The notes beneath the pieces are model-generated. The model saw only the letters and a program-made list of their open reading frames with translations, had not been told where the DNA came from and searched no databases. Both the position numbers and the translations under genes were made by a program. This document shows positions 26,199-34,600 of a stretch of 43,656 bases of DNA, one piece after another; positions within the stretch are counted from its first letter, which is position 1, and every line of letters begins with the position of its first letter. Origin of the DNA: Thioalkalivibrio sp. GTDB taxonomy: Bacteria; Pseudomonadota; Gammaproteobacteria; Ectothiorhodospirales; Ectothiorhodospiraceae. The stretch is from the NCBI GenBank assembly GCA_011389655.1, contig JAABTX010000014.1, positions 1 to 43,656 of the forward strand, written 5' to 3'.

Positions 26199-26714
26199 TC
26201 AGCGGTACTCGGGATCGACGCGGGTGCGCGAAAGGTTGTTGGCATAGGTCGCCAGCGTAAAGGCGGCGATGATCGAGACGATCTCCAGCAGTTCGTCGAA
26301 GGGTATGCCCCGCTCCTCGAACAGCACGACCTCAGCCTGGCCGAGATTGCCGGAATCCGCAATCAGCCGGCGCGTTGCGTCCACCAGAAAACGGTAGCGC
26401 GGTTCCATCGGCTCGAGGCCATGCAGCACGGCGGTCACGGTATCACCGGTGACCCCGGCCTCCCGCGCCTCGCGTGACATCACGCCACGGCAATAATTGC
26501 ACCGGTTGCTCATCGCCACCTCGAGGGCGACGATGGCCTGCTCGTCCCGGCTGAGGCGTCCGTGGCGTTCGAGGATATCCTCGAAGCGCACGAAGGCGGT
26601 CAGGGCGACCTGGCTGCGCGCAAGCATCCGATACAGGTTTGGAACGTGGTCGTCGAAGGTGGCAGCGACTTCCTGCAGGACGCTGCGGGTCTCGTGCCCG
26701 CCTGGATTCTCCAT
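26199..26714 (-). CDS. AhpD-like carboxymuconolactone decarboxylase family protein
   Basis: A 171-residue helical protein of the AhpD/CMD superfamily. The redox motif CNYCRG with nearby histidine-free helices (about residues 71-76) is the CxxC of alkylhydroperoxidase-type members. The ATG at 26714 was chosen over 26735 because GGGAGG lies six bases ahead of it. A peroxidase or disulfide-relay function is likely; the electron donor is unknown. It is 133 bases downstream of a PAS histidine kinase gene on the same strand, and the two may be co-expressed. Confidence 0.85.
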   Translation of the reverse strand: MENPGGHETRSVLQEVAATFDDHVPNLYRMLARSQVALTAFVRFEDILERHGRLSRDEQAIVALEVAMSNRCNYCRGVMSREAREAGVTGDTVTAVLHGLEPMEPRYRFLVDATRRLIADSGNLGQAEVVLFEERGIPFDELLEIVSIIAAFTLATYANNLSRTRVDPEYR

Positions 26715-26847
26715 CCGGCGCCTCCCGGTGAACATGGTTCACTGGAAGCATGCCCGACAGCGGCGGTGGCCACCATTGGTAATAACCCATAGAGCGCGAG
26801 GCTTCCGGGCCGATATCTTCGGCCGGCCGGGCCGACCCGGCCGCGGC

Positions 26848-27900
26848 TCAGAGCACGGCATCCCCGGGGACTTCCGGCACGCCGGGCCGATCGGGCAACA
26901 GCAGACGGAACACGGTGCCCGTCGGGCCCGTCTCGCGCATTATCAGGTCACCGCCGTGGTTGCGCGCGAGTTCCCAGGCGATCGCGAGGCCGAGTCCCGC
27001 GCCCCCGGTACCCCGACCGGTGCCCTTCTCGGCAAACAGGCATCCCTGCAGGGAATCCGGGAGACCGGGTCCGTCGTCCTCGCAGTCGATCACGGTCCGG
27101 TTGCCCTCTCGGGAGCCGATGACGCGGATGTGGCGGCTGCCAGCGGCGATTGCGTTGCGTATCAGGTTCGTCAGGATCCGGAAGACCTGGTCGAAGTCGG
27201 CATCCAGTTCGATTTCTTCGGCGTTCGGAGACTCCATCTCCGCCCGCGCCACCTCGCGCGGTCCGATCGCGGCATTCAGCTCGGCCATCAGGTCGGAGAG
27301 CATGAAGCGTTCGCGCCGGGGGCTGCCCTCCCGAGCGCTGCCCACCTCGAGCGTCTGCTGGCACATCCGGACGGCACGATCCACCGATCTGGCAATCAGG
27401 TCCGCACTCTGCCTGACCAGTGGATCCTCGTGCCGGCGCAACCGGTCGCTCATCAGCCGGGAGGAGACCATGGTGTTGCGCAGGTCATGGGTGAGCTTGC
27501 GGATCGACCGACCCAGCTCGGCCAATTCGGCCTCGCGGCGGTCGTGTACCACCGACAGCACGTACTCGCGATCGGATATGTGCACCAGCGTCGCGCGTAC
27601 CTGGGCGGGAACCAGGTGCCCGAGTTTGGTCCGACAGGAAAGGTCGTCCGCTTTCCAGCGGCCCTGCTCCCGAACCGCGAACAGGAAGGCATCCAGCCGC
27701 GGGATCTCGTGCGGGTGAATCTCCGTCGGACTCAGCGCAGCCAGTTCCTCGGGGCTGTAGCCGAGGAACTCGCAGGCCGCGCTGTTGGCGCCCACGAAGA
27801 CTCCCTTTTCCGGATCGATCAGCAGGGCCGGGTCGTAGAGCTCCTCGAAGAGCTTGACGACACTCTCCCTGGCGGGTCCAAGGGATTCAATCAGTATCAT
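26848..27900 (-). CDS. PAS domain sensor histidine kinase
   Basis: A 350-residue soluble kinase. A PAS domain (about 15-110; ANSAACEFLGYSPEEL) is followed by a HisKA-like helix with the phospho-acceptor H138 in LTHDLRNTM. A HATPase domain follows (N-box LTNLIRNAIAAG, G1 DDGPGLPD, G2 GTGGAGLGLAIAWELARNHGG). No membrane segment is visible, so it senses a cytoplasmic signal. No response regulator is adjacent. The ATG at 27900 has no clear Shine-Dalgarno; 27936 is an alternative start. Confidence 0.85.
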   Translation of the reverse strand: MILIESLGPARESVVKLFEELYDPALLIDPEKGVFVGANSAACEFLGYSPEELAALSPTEIHPHEIPRLDAFLFAVREQGRWKADDLSCRTKLGHLVPAQVRATLVHISDREYVLSVVHDRREAELAELGRSIRKLTHDLRNTMVSSRLMSDRLRRHEDPLVRQSADLIARSVDRAVRMCQQTLEVGSAREGSPRRERFMLSDLMAELNAAIGPREVARAEMESPNAEEIELDADFDQVFRILTNLIRNAIAAGSRHIRVIGSREGNRTVIDCEDDGPGLPDSLQGCLFAEKGTGRGTGGAGLGLAIAWELARNHGGDLIMRETGPTGTVFRLLLPDRPGVPEVPGDAVL

Positions 27901-27998
27901 GGCATGCCGACGCGCCGAACACTGGTTCGACAGCATAAGGCCAATGCCGGTTCCGAAGCCAATGCCGGCCTCGTGCAGCCTCCGTCTCGGGCAGATGC

Positions 27999-29015
27999 TC
28001 AGTCCCCCGCCATCTCCTCGTGGCCACCAATCTGGAACCGCATCGCGGACAGCAGCTTGTCGGCAAACTCCGCCTCGCCGCGGGAGCGGAAGCGCGAATA
28101 GAGCGCAGTGGTCAGCACCGGTGTCGGCACGGCCTGATCGACCGCCGCCCGGATCGTCCAACGCCCCTCGCCGGAATCCGAGACCCGGCCCTCGAAGTCC
28201 CTCAGCGCGGGATCCCGCGCCAGTGCCGCCGCGCTGAGGTCCAGCAGCCAGGAGGAGACCACGCTGCCCCGCCGCCATACCTCGGCGATGTCCCGAAGAT
28301 TCAGATCGAACTGGAAATCCTCGGGATTGCGCAAGGGCGCGGTCTCCGCGTCCCGGACCTGTTCCCGCTTCCCCACGTTCGCGTGCGCGAGGATGTTCAT
28401 GCCCTCCGCGTAGGCCGCCATCAGCCCGTATTCGATCCCGTTGTGCACCATCTTCACGAAGTGGCCGGCACCGCTCGGCCCGCAGTGCAGATAGCCCTGC
28501 TCGGCGGTCCCGCCGATCCGCTCCCGCCCCGGTGTCCGCGGGATGTCACCCATGCCCGACGCCAGCGTCCGGAACACGGGGTCGAGATGGGTCACCGCCG
28601 GCTCCGGCCCGCCGATCATCAGGCAGTAGCCGCGTTCCAGGCCCTTGACACCACCGCTGGTACCGCAATCGACGAAATGCACGCCCTGTTCCGCAAGCTC
28701 CTGCGCAATGCGGATGTCGTCGACATAGTAGGAATTGCCGCCATCCACGAGGATGTCTCCGGCCTCGATCAGGGGCCGGAGATCCCCGATCAGCGGCTCC
28801 ACGAACACACTGGGAATCATCATCCAGATCACTCGGGGGCCTTCCAGCCGTGCCACCAGATCGGACAGAGAGGAAGCGCCGACGGCCTCCTCCCCCGCCA
28901 GGGCCTCCACCGCGTCCGGAGACTGGTCGAAGACAACGCACTGATGACCGTCACGCTGCAGTCGGCGCACCATGTCGGCACCCATTCTTCCCAGACCGAT
29001 CATGCCAAGTTGCAT
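27999..29015 (-). CDS. gnd: 6-phosphogluconate dehydrogenase (decarboxylating), short form
   Basis: A 338-residue oxidative pentose phosphate enzyme of the short type (GndZ/YqeC-like), converting 6-phosphogluconate to ribulose-5-phosphate. The dinucleotide motif is [16 protein letters not shown], with the substrate motifs [21 protein letters not shown] and [24 protein letters not shown] lies nine bases before the ATG at 29015; the open frame upstream is not coding. Short forms are often NAD-preferring, but cofactor use is not readable here. Divergent from tal. Confidence 0.94.
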   Translation of the reverse strand: MQLGMIGLGRMGADMVRRLQRDGHQCVVFDQSPDAVEALAGEEAVGASSLSDLVARLEGPRVIWMMIPSVFVEPLIGDLRPLIEAGDILVDGGNSYYVDDIRIAQELAEQGVHFVDCGTSGGVKGLERGYCLMIGGPEPAVTHLDPVFRTLASGMGDIPRTPGRERIGGTAEQGYLHCGPSGAGHFVKMVHNGIEYGLMAAYAEGMNILAHANVGKREQVRDAETAPLRNPEDFQFDLNLRDIAEVWRRGSVVSSWLLDLSAAALARDPALRDFEGRVSDSGEGRWTIRAAVDQAVPTPVLTTALYSRFRSRGEAEFADKLLSAMRFQIGGHEEMAGD

Positions 29016-29198
29016 GGGACTCTCCTGTTGTTCGGGATCGTTCGGGAGCGGGGGCGGCTCGCTGCGTGCGACCTGCGGGACCGGCGTCACGCGCCGGTGA
29101 TGACCACGGACGCGCCCCGCCCTCGACGTGTCGCGACACGAACGGGCCAGACCCGCCCTGTTCCCGAACATGGTGCCCGCAGGGGCCCTCGACCACAC

Positions 29199-29214
29199 TA
29201 CGCACTAGTGCGTA
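29199..29214. promoter_or_regulatory. Perfect 16-bp palindrome between gnd and tal
   Basis: TACGCACTAGTGCGTA is exactly self-complementary and lies in the 292-base divergent region. The half-site TACGCAC recurs at 29273-29279, 35 bases before tal. This is the size and placement of a dimeric repressor or activator site. The cognate regulator is not identified. Confidence 0.6.
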
Positions 29215-29307
29215 TGTGCGCGTTCGGGCCGCATCCGTACCGTGGTCCTGGAAGGTCCGCACGCTGCCCGAATACGCACGCCCATCACCATGGCCCGAGG
29301 AGAAATG

Positions 29308-30393
29308 ATGAAACCGACCCGCGAACTGCAAGACCTGGGACAGAGCCTGTGGCTGGACAACATCACGCGCGACATGCTCGACAACGGTACCCTGCGCCGT
29401 TACATCGACGACGACTCGATCACCGGGCTGACCTCCAATCCAAGCATCTTCGACGCCGCGATCGGCAACGGGGAGACCTACGACGCCTGCATCCGCGAGA
29501 AGGCCGGGGCAGCCGAATCCGAGGAGTCCCTGTTCATCGAACTGGCCCTTGAAGACCTGCGGCGCGCCGCCGATCTGTTCCGGCCCGTCTTCGACGCCAG
29601 CGGCCAGGTCGACGGCTGGGTCTCGATGGAGATCTCGCCACTGCTTGTCGCGGACACGGCGGGCAGCATCGAGGCCGCGCGCCAGATTCATCAACAGGCC
29701 GATCGCGACAACCTGTTCGTGAAGATTCCGGGTACCCCGGAGGGCATTCCGGCGATCGAGGAATCCATCTTCAACGGCATTCCGGTCAACGTCACCCTGC
29801 TGTTTTCGCGCGAGCACTATCTGCAGGCCGCGGAGGCCTACCTGCGCGGCATCGAGCGACGGCTGGAGGCGGGACGCGACCCCCGTGTCGGCTCCGTCGC
29901 CTCCCTGTTCATCAGCCGCTGGGATACCGCGGTCAGGGACAGGGTCCCGACGGACCTCCAGAACCGGCTGGGCATCGCGATCGGCGAAAGCACCTATAAG
30001 GCCTATCGCGAACTCCTGTCATCCGCGCGCTGGCGTCGGCTTGCCGAGGCAGGGGCGTCGCCCCAGCGGCTGCTCTGGGCGAGCACGGGCACGAAGGACC
30101 CCGACGCCTCCGAGACCCTGTACGTGGAGGCGCTGGCCGCGCCACAGACCATCAACACCCTCCCTGAAAAGACACTCATCGCCTTCTCGAAGCACGGCGT
30201 TGTCGACCGCAGGCTGGACGGGGACGACCATCAGGCCCGGGCAATGCTCGCACGCTTCGCGGATGCCGGAATCGATATCGATGAACTGGCGGTGCAGTTG
30301 CAGCATGAAGGCGCGCAGGCCTTCATCAAGTCCTGGAACAAGCTGCTCGCCCGCATCGCCGAGAAGGGTGCGGCGCTGACACAGGCCAGCTGA
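29308..30393 (+). CDS. tal: Transaldolase
   Basis: A 361-residue transaldolase of the longer TalAB-type subfamily, transferring a dihydroxyacetone unit between sugar phosphates in the non-oxidative pentose phosphate pathway. The Schiff-base lysine is probably K139 in NLFVKIPGTPEG. Other family segments are LTSNPSIFDAAIG at the N terminus, PVNVTLLFSREHY, and LWASTGTKDPDASETLYVE. GAGGAG five bases before 29308 favours this ATG over the one at 29305. Divergent from gnd, so the two pathway enzymes may share an operator. Confidence 0.94.
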   Translation: MKPTRELQDLGQSLWLDNITRDMLDNGTLRRYIDDDSITGLTSNPSIFDAAIGNGETYDACIREKAGAAESEESLFIELALEDLRRAADLFRPVFDASGQVDGWVSMEISPLLVADTAGSIEAARQIHQQADRDNLFVKIPGTPEGIPAIEESIFNGIPVNVTLLFSREHYLQAAEAYLRGIERRLEAGRDPRVGSVASLFISRWDTAVRDRVPTDLQNRLGIAIGESTYKAYRELLSSARWRRLAEAGASPQRLLWASTGTKDPDASETLYVEALAAPQTINTLPEKTLIAFSKHGVVDRRLDGDDHQARAMLARFADAGIDIDELAVQLQHEGAQAFIKSWNKLLARIAEKGAALTQAS

Positions 30394-30532
30394 AGACCGT
30401 ACCGACCTCGTGACGAACAGACGTAGCGCTCTCGGCGACGGCCATCCCGTGCGATGGAACAAGCGGGGGCGGCACCGGCCGAAGGCCGCCACCCGCAAAT
30501 GGCGCCGGGCGTGGCGCGCGCCGCCGTGGTCG

Positions 30533-32440
30533 TTACTCCGGGTGTCCCTGGACCAAGGCCGTGGCCGCGGCGCGCGCCGACGCTGGGCCGGCCTCGCGGC
30601 CGAGACTGCGCCATGTCCCTTCCAGCTCGGGCAGCAGTTCCAGGATGTCGGCATAGCGCTGGGCAAGGTACAGGCGTTCCATCAGTGACAGCAGCCCGGC
30701 CAGGCGCACGCCCGCAAGAGGCACATCCGCCAGGGCCGGACGCCGGGGCCCCACCTCTGCCAGGAGCCTGGAGAGCGTGTCGGGTTCCAGGGCCGCCAGC
30801 GGCCAGGCCGTGCCCACCGTTTCCAGACCCCAGCGCCCCCAGTGCAGGGCGATCACGTCGTCGCCCGCCGTGGCCAGCGTCCCCGGGTTCAACTGACGGT
30901 TCACGAACACCCACGGCAGGCTGCGCACCCGGTCCACGATGGCCTGGAAGTCTGCAAGCAGTTCATCGATGGTCTCGCGCGCGGTGACGTCGGCCACGAG
31001 TCGCGCGCGCTCGAACATCGCCCGGTCCAGGCGTTGCCAGAGCAACGGTCGCGAGCGCCCGTAGCGCCCGGCGAGCTCTTCGGGCGGTTCCACCGCGATC
31101 AGCGACCGCCGGAACCGGTACGCCAGTTCCGCAAGATCCGGGGCCGCCGATCCCTCTGGGGACGGCCCGGCCTCTCCTGGGTCCGGCGATCTCCCGGAAT
31201 CCGTCGACCCGGCACGATTCCCCGGGCCATCGTCGTCCTCCGGCGCCGGGTCCCGACGGGTGGCCACCTGCGCGGTTTCCTCGGGCAATCGCAGGACGTG
31301 GCAGTGAAGGCCGTCGACCAGAGTGGCGCCGATCCAGCCCGGGGCGGGCAGATCCGCAGGCGGATCCGCCAGCAGGCTCGCCTCGTGACGCGCCTCCCCG
31401 GACCGATGGGGGCCGAAGACCTTGACCAGGCGCGGTTCGGAGCCCTCCATCTCACAATGAATCGCCATCACGTCCGGCACCCGGGTCTGCCACCACTCGC
31501 TCCTGCGCACCCGTCCCGGAGCATCCTCCAGCTCCCGTAATACCCGCGGCAACCATTCCTCGCGCTCCGCCTCGGCCAGTAGCGCCCACAGGCCCTCTCC
31601 GCGACCCTGGCGGCGGCGCTGGAACACCTGATGGTGAAAGAAAAGGGCATCCAGGCGCGGCCTTTCGCGATTCAGGGAGACCAGGGAGGTCACCATCCCT
31701 GCCAGTCGATTCAGCATCTGCCGCGCCAGCAGCAGCGCGACGATCGCGGCGAGCAGACCCGGCGGATCGCGGTACAGATAGTCCGCGACCAGCCACACGA
31801 ACACCAGCAGGAAACCGAAGCCCGCGACTCCCGGAAGCCACGTCCTCGGTGGCGCGAGCACCTTACGGCGCAACCCGCCACTGAAGCGGCTTCCGAGCAC
31901 GACCAGCAGCGCGACCAGGGACAGGAACGCGATCATGAGGCCCAGGACCGAGGGGTACAGCACAGCCAGCACCGCCGTTCCAAGCAGCAGGAAGACCAGC
32001 CCCGCCGGGATCACCGCGTAGCGCCGGTAGGCCCGCGTGGCGATCCCGTCCTGGTCCTCGAAGAGCACGACCTTGCGGCTGCGCTCCAGAATCCTGCGCG
32101 CTCCCCGATCGGATCCGAAACGGATCAGTCGCTCCGCCAGCAGGTAGACCCCGAAGGCACCCACCGTCGCCAGCGTCAGGGCGACGATCAGCGTGTCCCG
32201 ATCAAATTCGGCGAGGGCCGCCGGGAAGTAGCGCGGGATCCGCTCGGACCCCAGCAGGATCACCACCTTCAGGGGCAGGAAGAAGGCCAGCAGCATCGCC
32301 AGCTGCGAGAGCACTGTGGCCAGCACCACCAGGCTCGTACCGCCCGGCGCCTCGCGCAGGAACCGGCCGCCAAGCTGCAGTGACCAGCGCAATCCTTCGC
32401 GGAAACGCGGAAGCAGCGGCGGGATTTCATTCTCGGGCAC
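30533..32440 (-). CDS. Membrane protein with ABC-exporter-like TM region and degenerate APH-type kinase domain
   Basis: A 635-residue protein without a name I recognise. Residues 35-245 hold about six membrane segments whose spacing resembles a type I ABC exporter membrane domain, but no ATPase follows. From about 320 the chain resembles an aminoglycoside-phosphotransferase/choline-kinase fold: an N-lobe-like RLVKVFG (K340), a Pro/Asp-rich insertion (about 395-435), FVNRQLNPGT (about 512-521), where active kinases have HGDLHPGN, and ALHWGRWG, where they have DWGRWG-like sequence. The catalytic Asp and the metal-binding Asp are both replaced, so it is probably a pseudokinase. GTG at 32440 was chosen because AAGGAG lies 11 bases upstream; GTG at 32452 is possible. 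It is 116 bases downstream of the RiPP operon. Confidence 0.7.
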   Translation of the reverse strand: MPENEIPPLLPRFREGLRWSLQLGGRFLREAPGGTSLVVLATVLSQLAMLLAFFLPLKVVILLGSERIPRYFPAALAEFDRDTLIVALTLATVGAFGVYLLAERLIRFGSDRGARRILERSRKVVLFEDQDGIATRAYRRYAVIPAGLVFLLLGTAVLAVLYPSVLGLMIAFLSLVALLVVLGSRFSGGLRRKVLAPPRTWLPGVAGFGFLLVFVWLVADYLYRDPPGLLAAIVALLLARQMLNRLAGMVTSLVSLNRERPRLDALFFHHQVFQRRRQGRGEGLWALLAEAEREEWLPRVLRELEDAPGRVRRSEWWQTRVPDVMAIHCEMEGSEPRLVKVFGPHRSGEARHEASLLADPPADLPAPGWIGATLVDGLHCHVLRLPEETAQVATRRDPAPEDDDGPGNRAGSTDSGRSPDPGEAGPSPEGSAAPDLAELAYRFRRSLIAVEPPEELAGRYGRSRPLLWQRLDRAMFERARLVADVTARETIDELLADFQAIVDRVRSLPWVFVNRQLNPGTLATAGDDVIALHWGRWGLETVGTAWPLAALEPDTLSRLLAEVGPRRPALADVPLAGVRLAGLLSLMERLYLAQRYADILELLPELEGTWRSLGREAGPASARAAATALVQGHPE

Positions 32441-32556
32441 GACGCTTGCCACTCCTTACGGTGTATCCGGAACGAAGCATGCGCCACTGGCCCCTGCCCG
32501 GGAACCCACCCCGGCGTCCGGATACCGCTTCCCGGTCCACGGGGGAGACCCGGCCC

Positions 32557-33336
32557 TCAATGCGCGGCCGTCGCCGTCTCCGGGGCCGACACCACCAGCA
32601 CGCCCAGCTCTTGAAAGCGCCTCAGCAGTCTCTCGCCCTGGCGACGCAGGGGCCCGTCCTGCTCGAGGCCGAAGTCATAGAGGGTGCGGTGCAGCTGATC
32701 GTCGCCGCTGCAGGGTTCCTCCTGGATACGCCAGAGCAGCCGGGCGCCCAGCGGATTCAGCACCGCAACGCGCACGCGCTTCGGCCCGGCACGGTATACC
32801 AGCAGGTAGGTCGGATCCGTGCCCGGGCGCTCGGGCCTGAAGTCCTCGCCGATACGGTGCACAGGAAACTCGTACGCGAGCAGACGGGCATCGGGAACCA
32901 GCGACGGGAAGCCCGATAACGGATCGACGGTCCGCTGCTCCCGACTTGGCGCGTCCCGGTCCGCTGCATTCAGCAGGCCCTTCTTCACCCGCTCGAAGTG
33001 CGCGAGTTCCGCGATGAACGGCCAGTCTTCCTGCCGCGGCGTCCGCTCCTCTGCCAGATAACGGACGAACTCCTCGCCGAACTGGGGGAAATACGGCGTA
33101 CGGGAATCGTGCTCACGATAGAAATCGCGTACCAGGCGGGGCCAAAGCTCGGGGCCCACTACCGCCTTCAGGACCGGGAACCCCTTGCCGAGAAGATTCA
33201 GCACGTTGTTGTAGAACAGGCGCCGATAGATCTCGAGCCTGCGCGGCTCGATGCCCGCGGGCGGCGGGAACTGCTCGGGATCGCGCAGATGATCGGCCAG
33301 GGCCTGCTGAACCCGCTGGAAGCCCGGATCAGGCAT
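32557..33336 (-). CDS. HvfC/BufC-like DUF2063 protein
   Basis: A 259-residue protein of the DUF2063 (HvfC/BufC N-terminal) family. The N-terminal domain has RRLEIYRRLFYNNVLNLLGKGFPVLKAVVG and the middle FPQFGEEFVRYL, both typical. In related systems it is the partner needed with the DUF692 enzyme to install oxazolone/thioamide groups on cysteines of the precursor (family knowledge). The ATG at 33336 overlaps the DUF692 gene by eight bases, so translation is coupled. Fourth gene of the operon doxX-precursor-DUF692-DUF2063. Confidence 0.85.
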   Translation of the reverse strand: MPDPGFQRVQQALADHLRDPEQFPPPAGIEPRRLEIYRRLFYNNVLNLLGKGFPVLKAVVGPELWPRLVRDFYREHDSRTPYFPQFGEEFVRYLAEERTPRQEDWPFIAELAHFERVKKGLLNAADRDAPSREQRTVDPLSGFPSLVPDARLLAYEFPVHRIGEDFRPERPGTDPTYLLVYRAGPKRVRVAVLNPLGARLLWRIQEEPCSGDDQLHRTLYDFGLEQDGPLRRQGERLLRRFQELGVLVVSAPETATAAH

Positions 33337-34234
33337 ATGCCACCTGTTGGCTTGAACGGCCTGTGGTGAGGTCGCCGGAGACCCGTTGCGCCTCTTCCTG
33401 CAGTCTCCGAATCCGGTCGACCTCCTGCAGGAGTTCTTCCAGGGGCGGAAAGTTGAAATCCCGCTCCAGCAGGGTCGGCACCGGCCCGAGGCGCTCGTAG
33501 GCCGCGGCCAGCAGGTCCCACGCCGCCGACCCGACCGGACGCCCGTGCGTGTCCACCCGCAGGTCCTCGGCCTCCTCCTCATGCCCGGCCAGGTGGATGT
33601 ACCGCGTGCGCTCCAGCGGCAGCGCATGGAGAAAGGTCACCGCGTCATAACGGTGGTTGATGCTGTTCACCACAATGTTGTTCACGTCCAGAAGCAGATC
33701 GCAGTCCGCCTCCTCCAGCACCGCTCGAATGAATGTCGCCTCGTCCAGCTCGCCACCCAGCGGTGCGTAATAGGACACGTTCTCCAGCGCCAGCCGCCGA
33801 CCCAGCACGTCCTGCACCTGCCGCACCCGGTCCGCCACATAATGCACCGCTTCCTCGGTGAAGGGGATCGGCATCAGGTCGTACAGATGTCCCCGCCCAT
33901 CGCCGCAGGCCGACAGGTGTTCGCTGTAGTCGTCGATCCCGTGGGTGTCCAGAAACGCACGCAACGCCCTCAGAAAATCCCAATCCAGTGGTCGTGGTCC
34001 GCCGATGTCCAGTGACAGACCGTGACAGACGAACGCATGGGCCTCGGTGTACGAGCGGAAGACCCGACCGAGCCGACCGCCCAGGTGCATCCAGTTCTCC
34101 GGCGCCGCCTCCAGAAAACCCAGGCGCTCCAGCGCCTGGGGCTCACGAGCGAACGGGCCCAGAAGGGCCCGCCGCAGTCCCAGCCCCGGCCCGCTCGCGC
34201 GGGCCGGGTGCGCCGGAGGCCGTTCCTCAGCCAC
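33329..34234 (-). CDS. DUF692 multinuclear iron enzyme (HvfB/BufB/MbnB-like)
   Basis: A 301-residue TIM-barrel enzyme. Candidate iron ligands match the family: H71 (CHGLS), H106 (SEHLSAC), E151 (ALENVSYY), D183 and N186 (LLDVNNIVVN), H194, H214, D228 and H230 (RVDTHGRPV), and E257 (LLERDFN). Such enzymes oxidise peptide cysteines to oxazolone/thioamide pairs. I place the start at GTG 34234, which overlaps the precursor stop by eight bases with GAAGGAA just upstream. An earlier in-frame ATG at 34336 would add a Lys/Ala-rich tail encoded inside the precursor gene and lying outside the conserved fold, so it is rejected. Confidence 0.9.
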   Translation of the reverse strand: MAEERPPAHPARASGPGLGLRRALLGPFAREPQALERLGFLEAAPENWMHLGGRLGRVFRSYTEAHAFVCHGLSLDIGGPRPLDWDFLRALRAFLDTHGIDDYSEHLSACGDGRGHLYDLMPIPFTEEAVHYVADRVRQVQDVLGRRLALENVSYYAPLGGELDEATFIRAVLEEADCDLLLDVNNIVVNSINHRYDAVTFLHALPLERTRYIHLAGHEEEAEDLRVDTHGRPVGSAAWDLLAAAYERLGPVPTLLERDFNFPPLEELLQEVDRIRRLQEEAQRVSGDLTTGRSSQQVAYA

Positions 34235-34520
34235 CGCAGGTTCCTTCACCGCAGCTGCCTTCTTCACCGCTGGTTTCTTCCTCACCGCCGCCTTCACCGC
34301 AGGTGCCTTCGCCGCAACTGCCCTCGTCACCGCCACCGTCGGCTTCGCCGCAGGTGCCCTCGCCGCAGGAGCCTTCTTCGGCCACCATCAGCGCCTCGTC
34401 CTGCGCGGTCATCGCCAGATCCGCCTCCAGATCCACCGCCGCAAACGCCGGGCTCGCCACCGTTGCGCCGGATGCACCCGCAGTCAAAATCGCCTTGCTG
34501 GAAAACAGTTCGTTCTTCAT
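34227..34520 (-). CDS. Cys-rich RiPP precursor, HvfA/BufA-like
   Basis: A 97-residue precursor peptide. A signal-peptide-like N terminus ends near PAFA (about residue 27). An acidic linker follows, then three copies of EGSCGEGTCG (cysteines 52/57, 69/74, 90/95) separated by Gly/Glu spacers. EGxCG is the modification motif of HvfA/bufferin metallophores. ETSGE at about 82-86 looks like an eroded further motif with Ser for Cys. AGAGGG lies ahead of the ATG at 34520. It sits directly upstream of, and overlapping, the DUF692 enzyme. Likely role: periplasmic binding of copper or another metal after modification (inference from family). Confidence 0.85.
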   Translation of the reverse strand: MKNELFSSKAILTAGASGATVASPAFAAVDLEADLAMTAQDEALMVAEEGSCGEGTCGEADGGGDEGSCGEGTCGEGGGEEETSGEEGSCGEGTCGG

Positions 34521-34600
34521 CGTCTAACCCTCTTCAGTTGGTCGTGCTTGATTTACGGGCCAGGCCCGTTCCATTGATGGCTGCTCGATGCAGCCCTGCC

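Noticed and set aside
34235-34336. Lys/Ala-rich N-terminal extension of the DUF692 enzyme
   Set aside because: It is encoded inside the precursor's repeat in another frame and lies before the conserved barrel; a well-placed GTG with a ribosome binding site exists at 34234.
34047-34577. Plus-strand repetitive open frame opposite the precursor
   Set aside because: It is the mirror of the EGSCGEGTCG repeats and has no start signals or family match.
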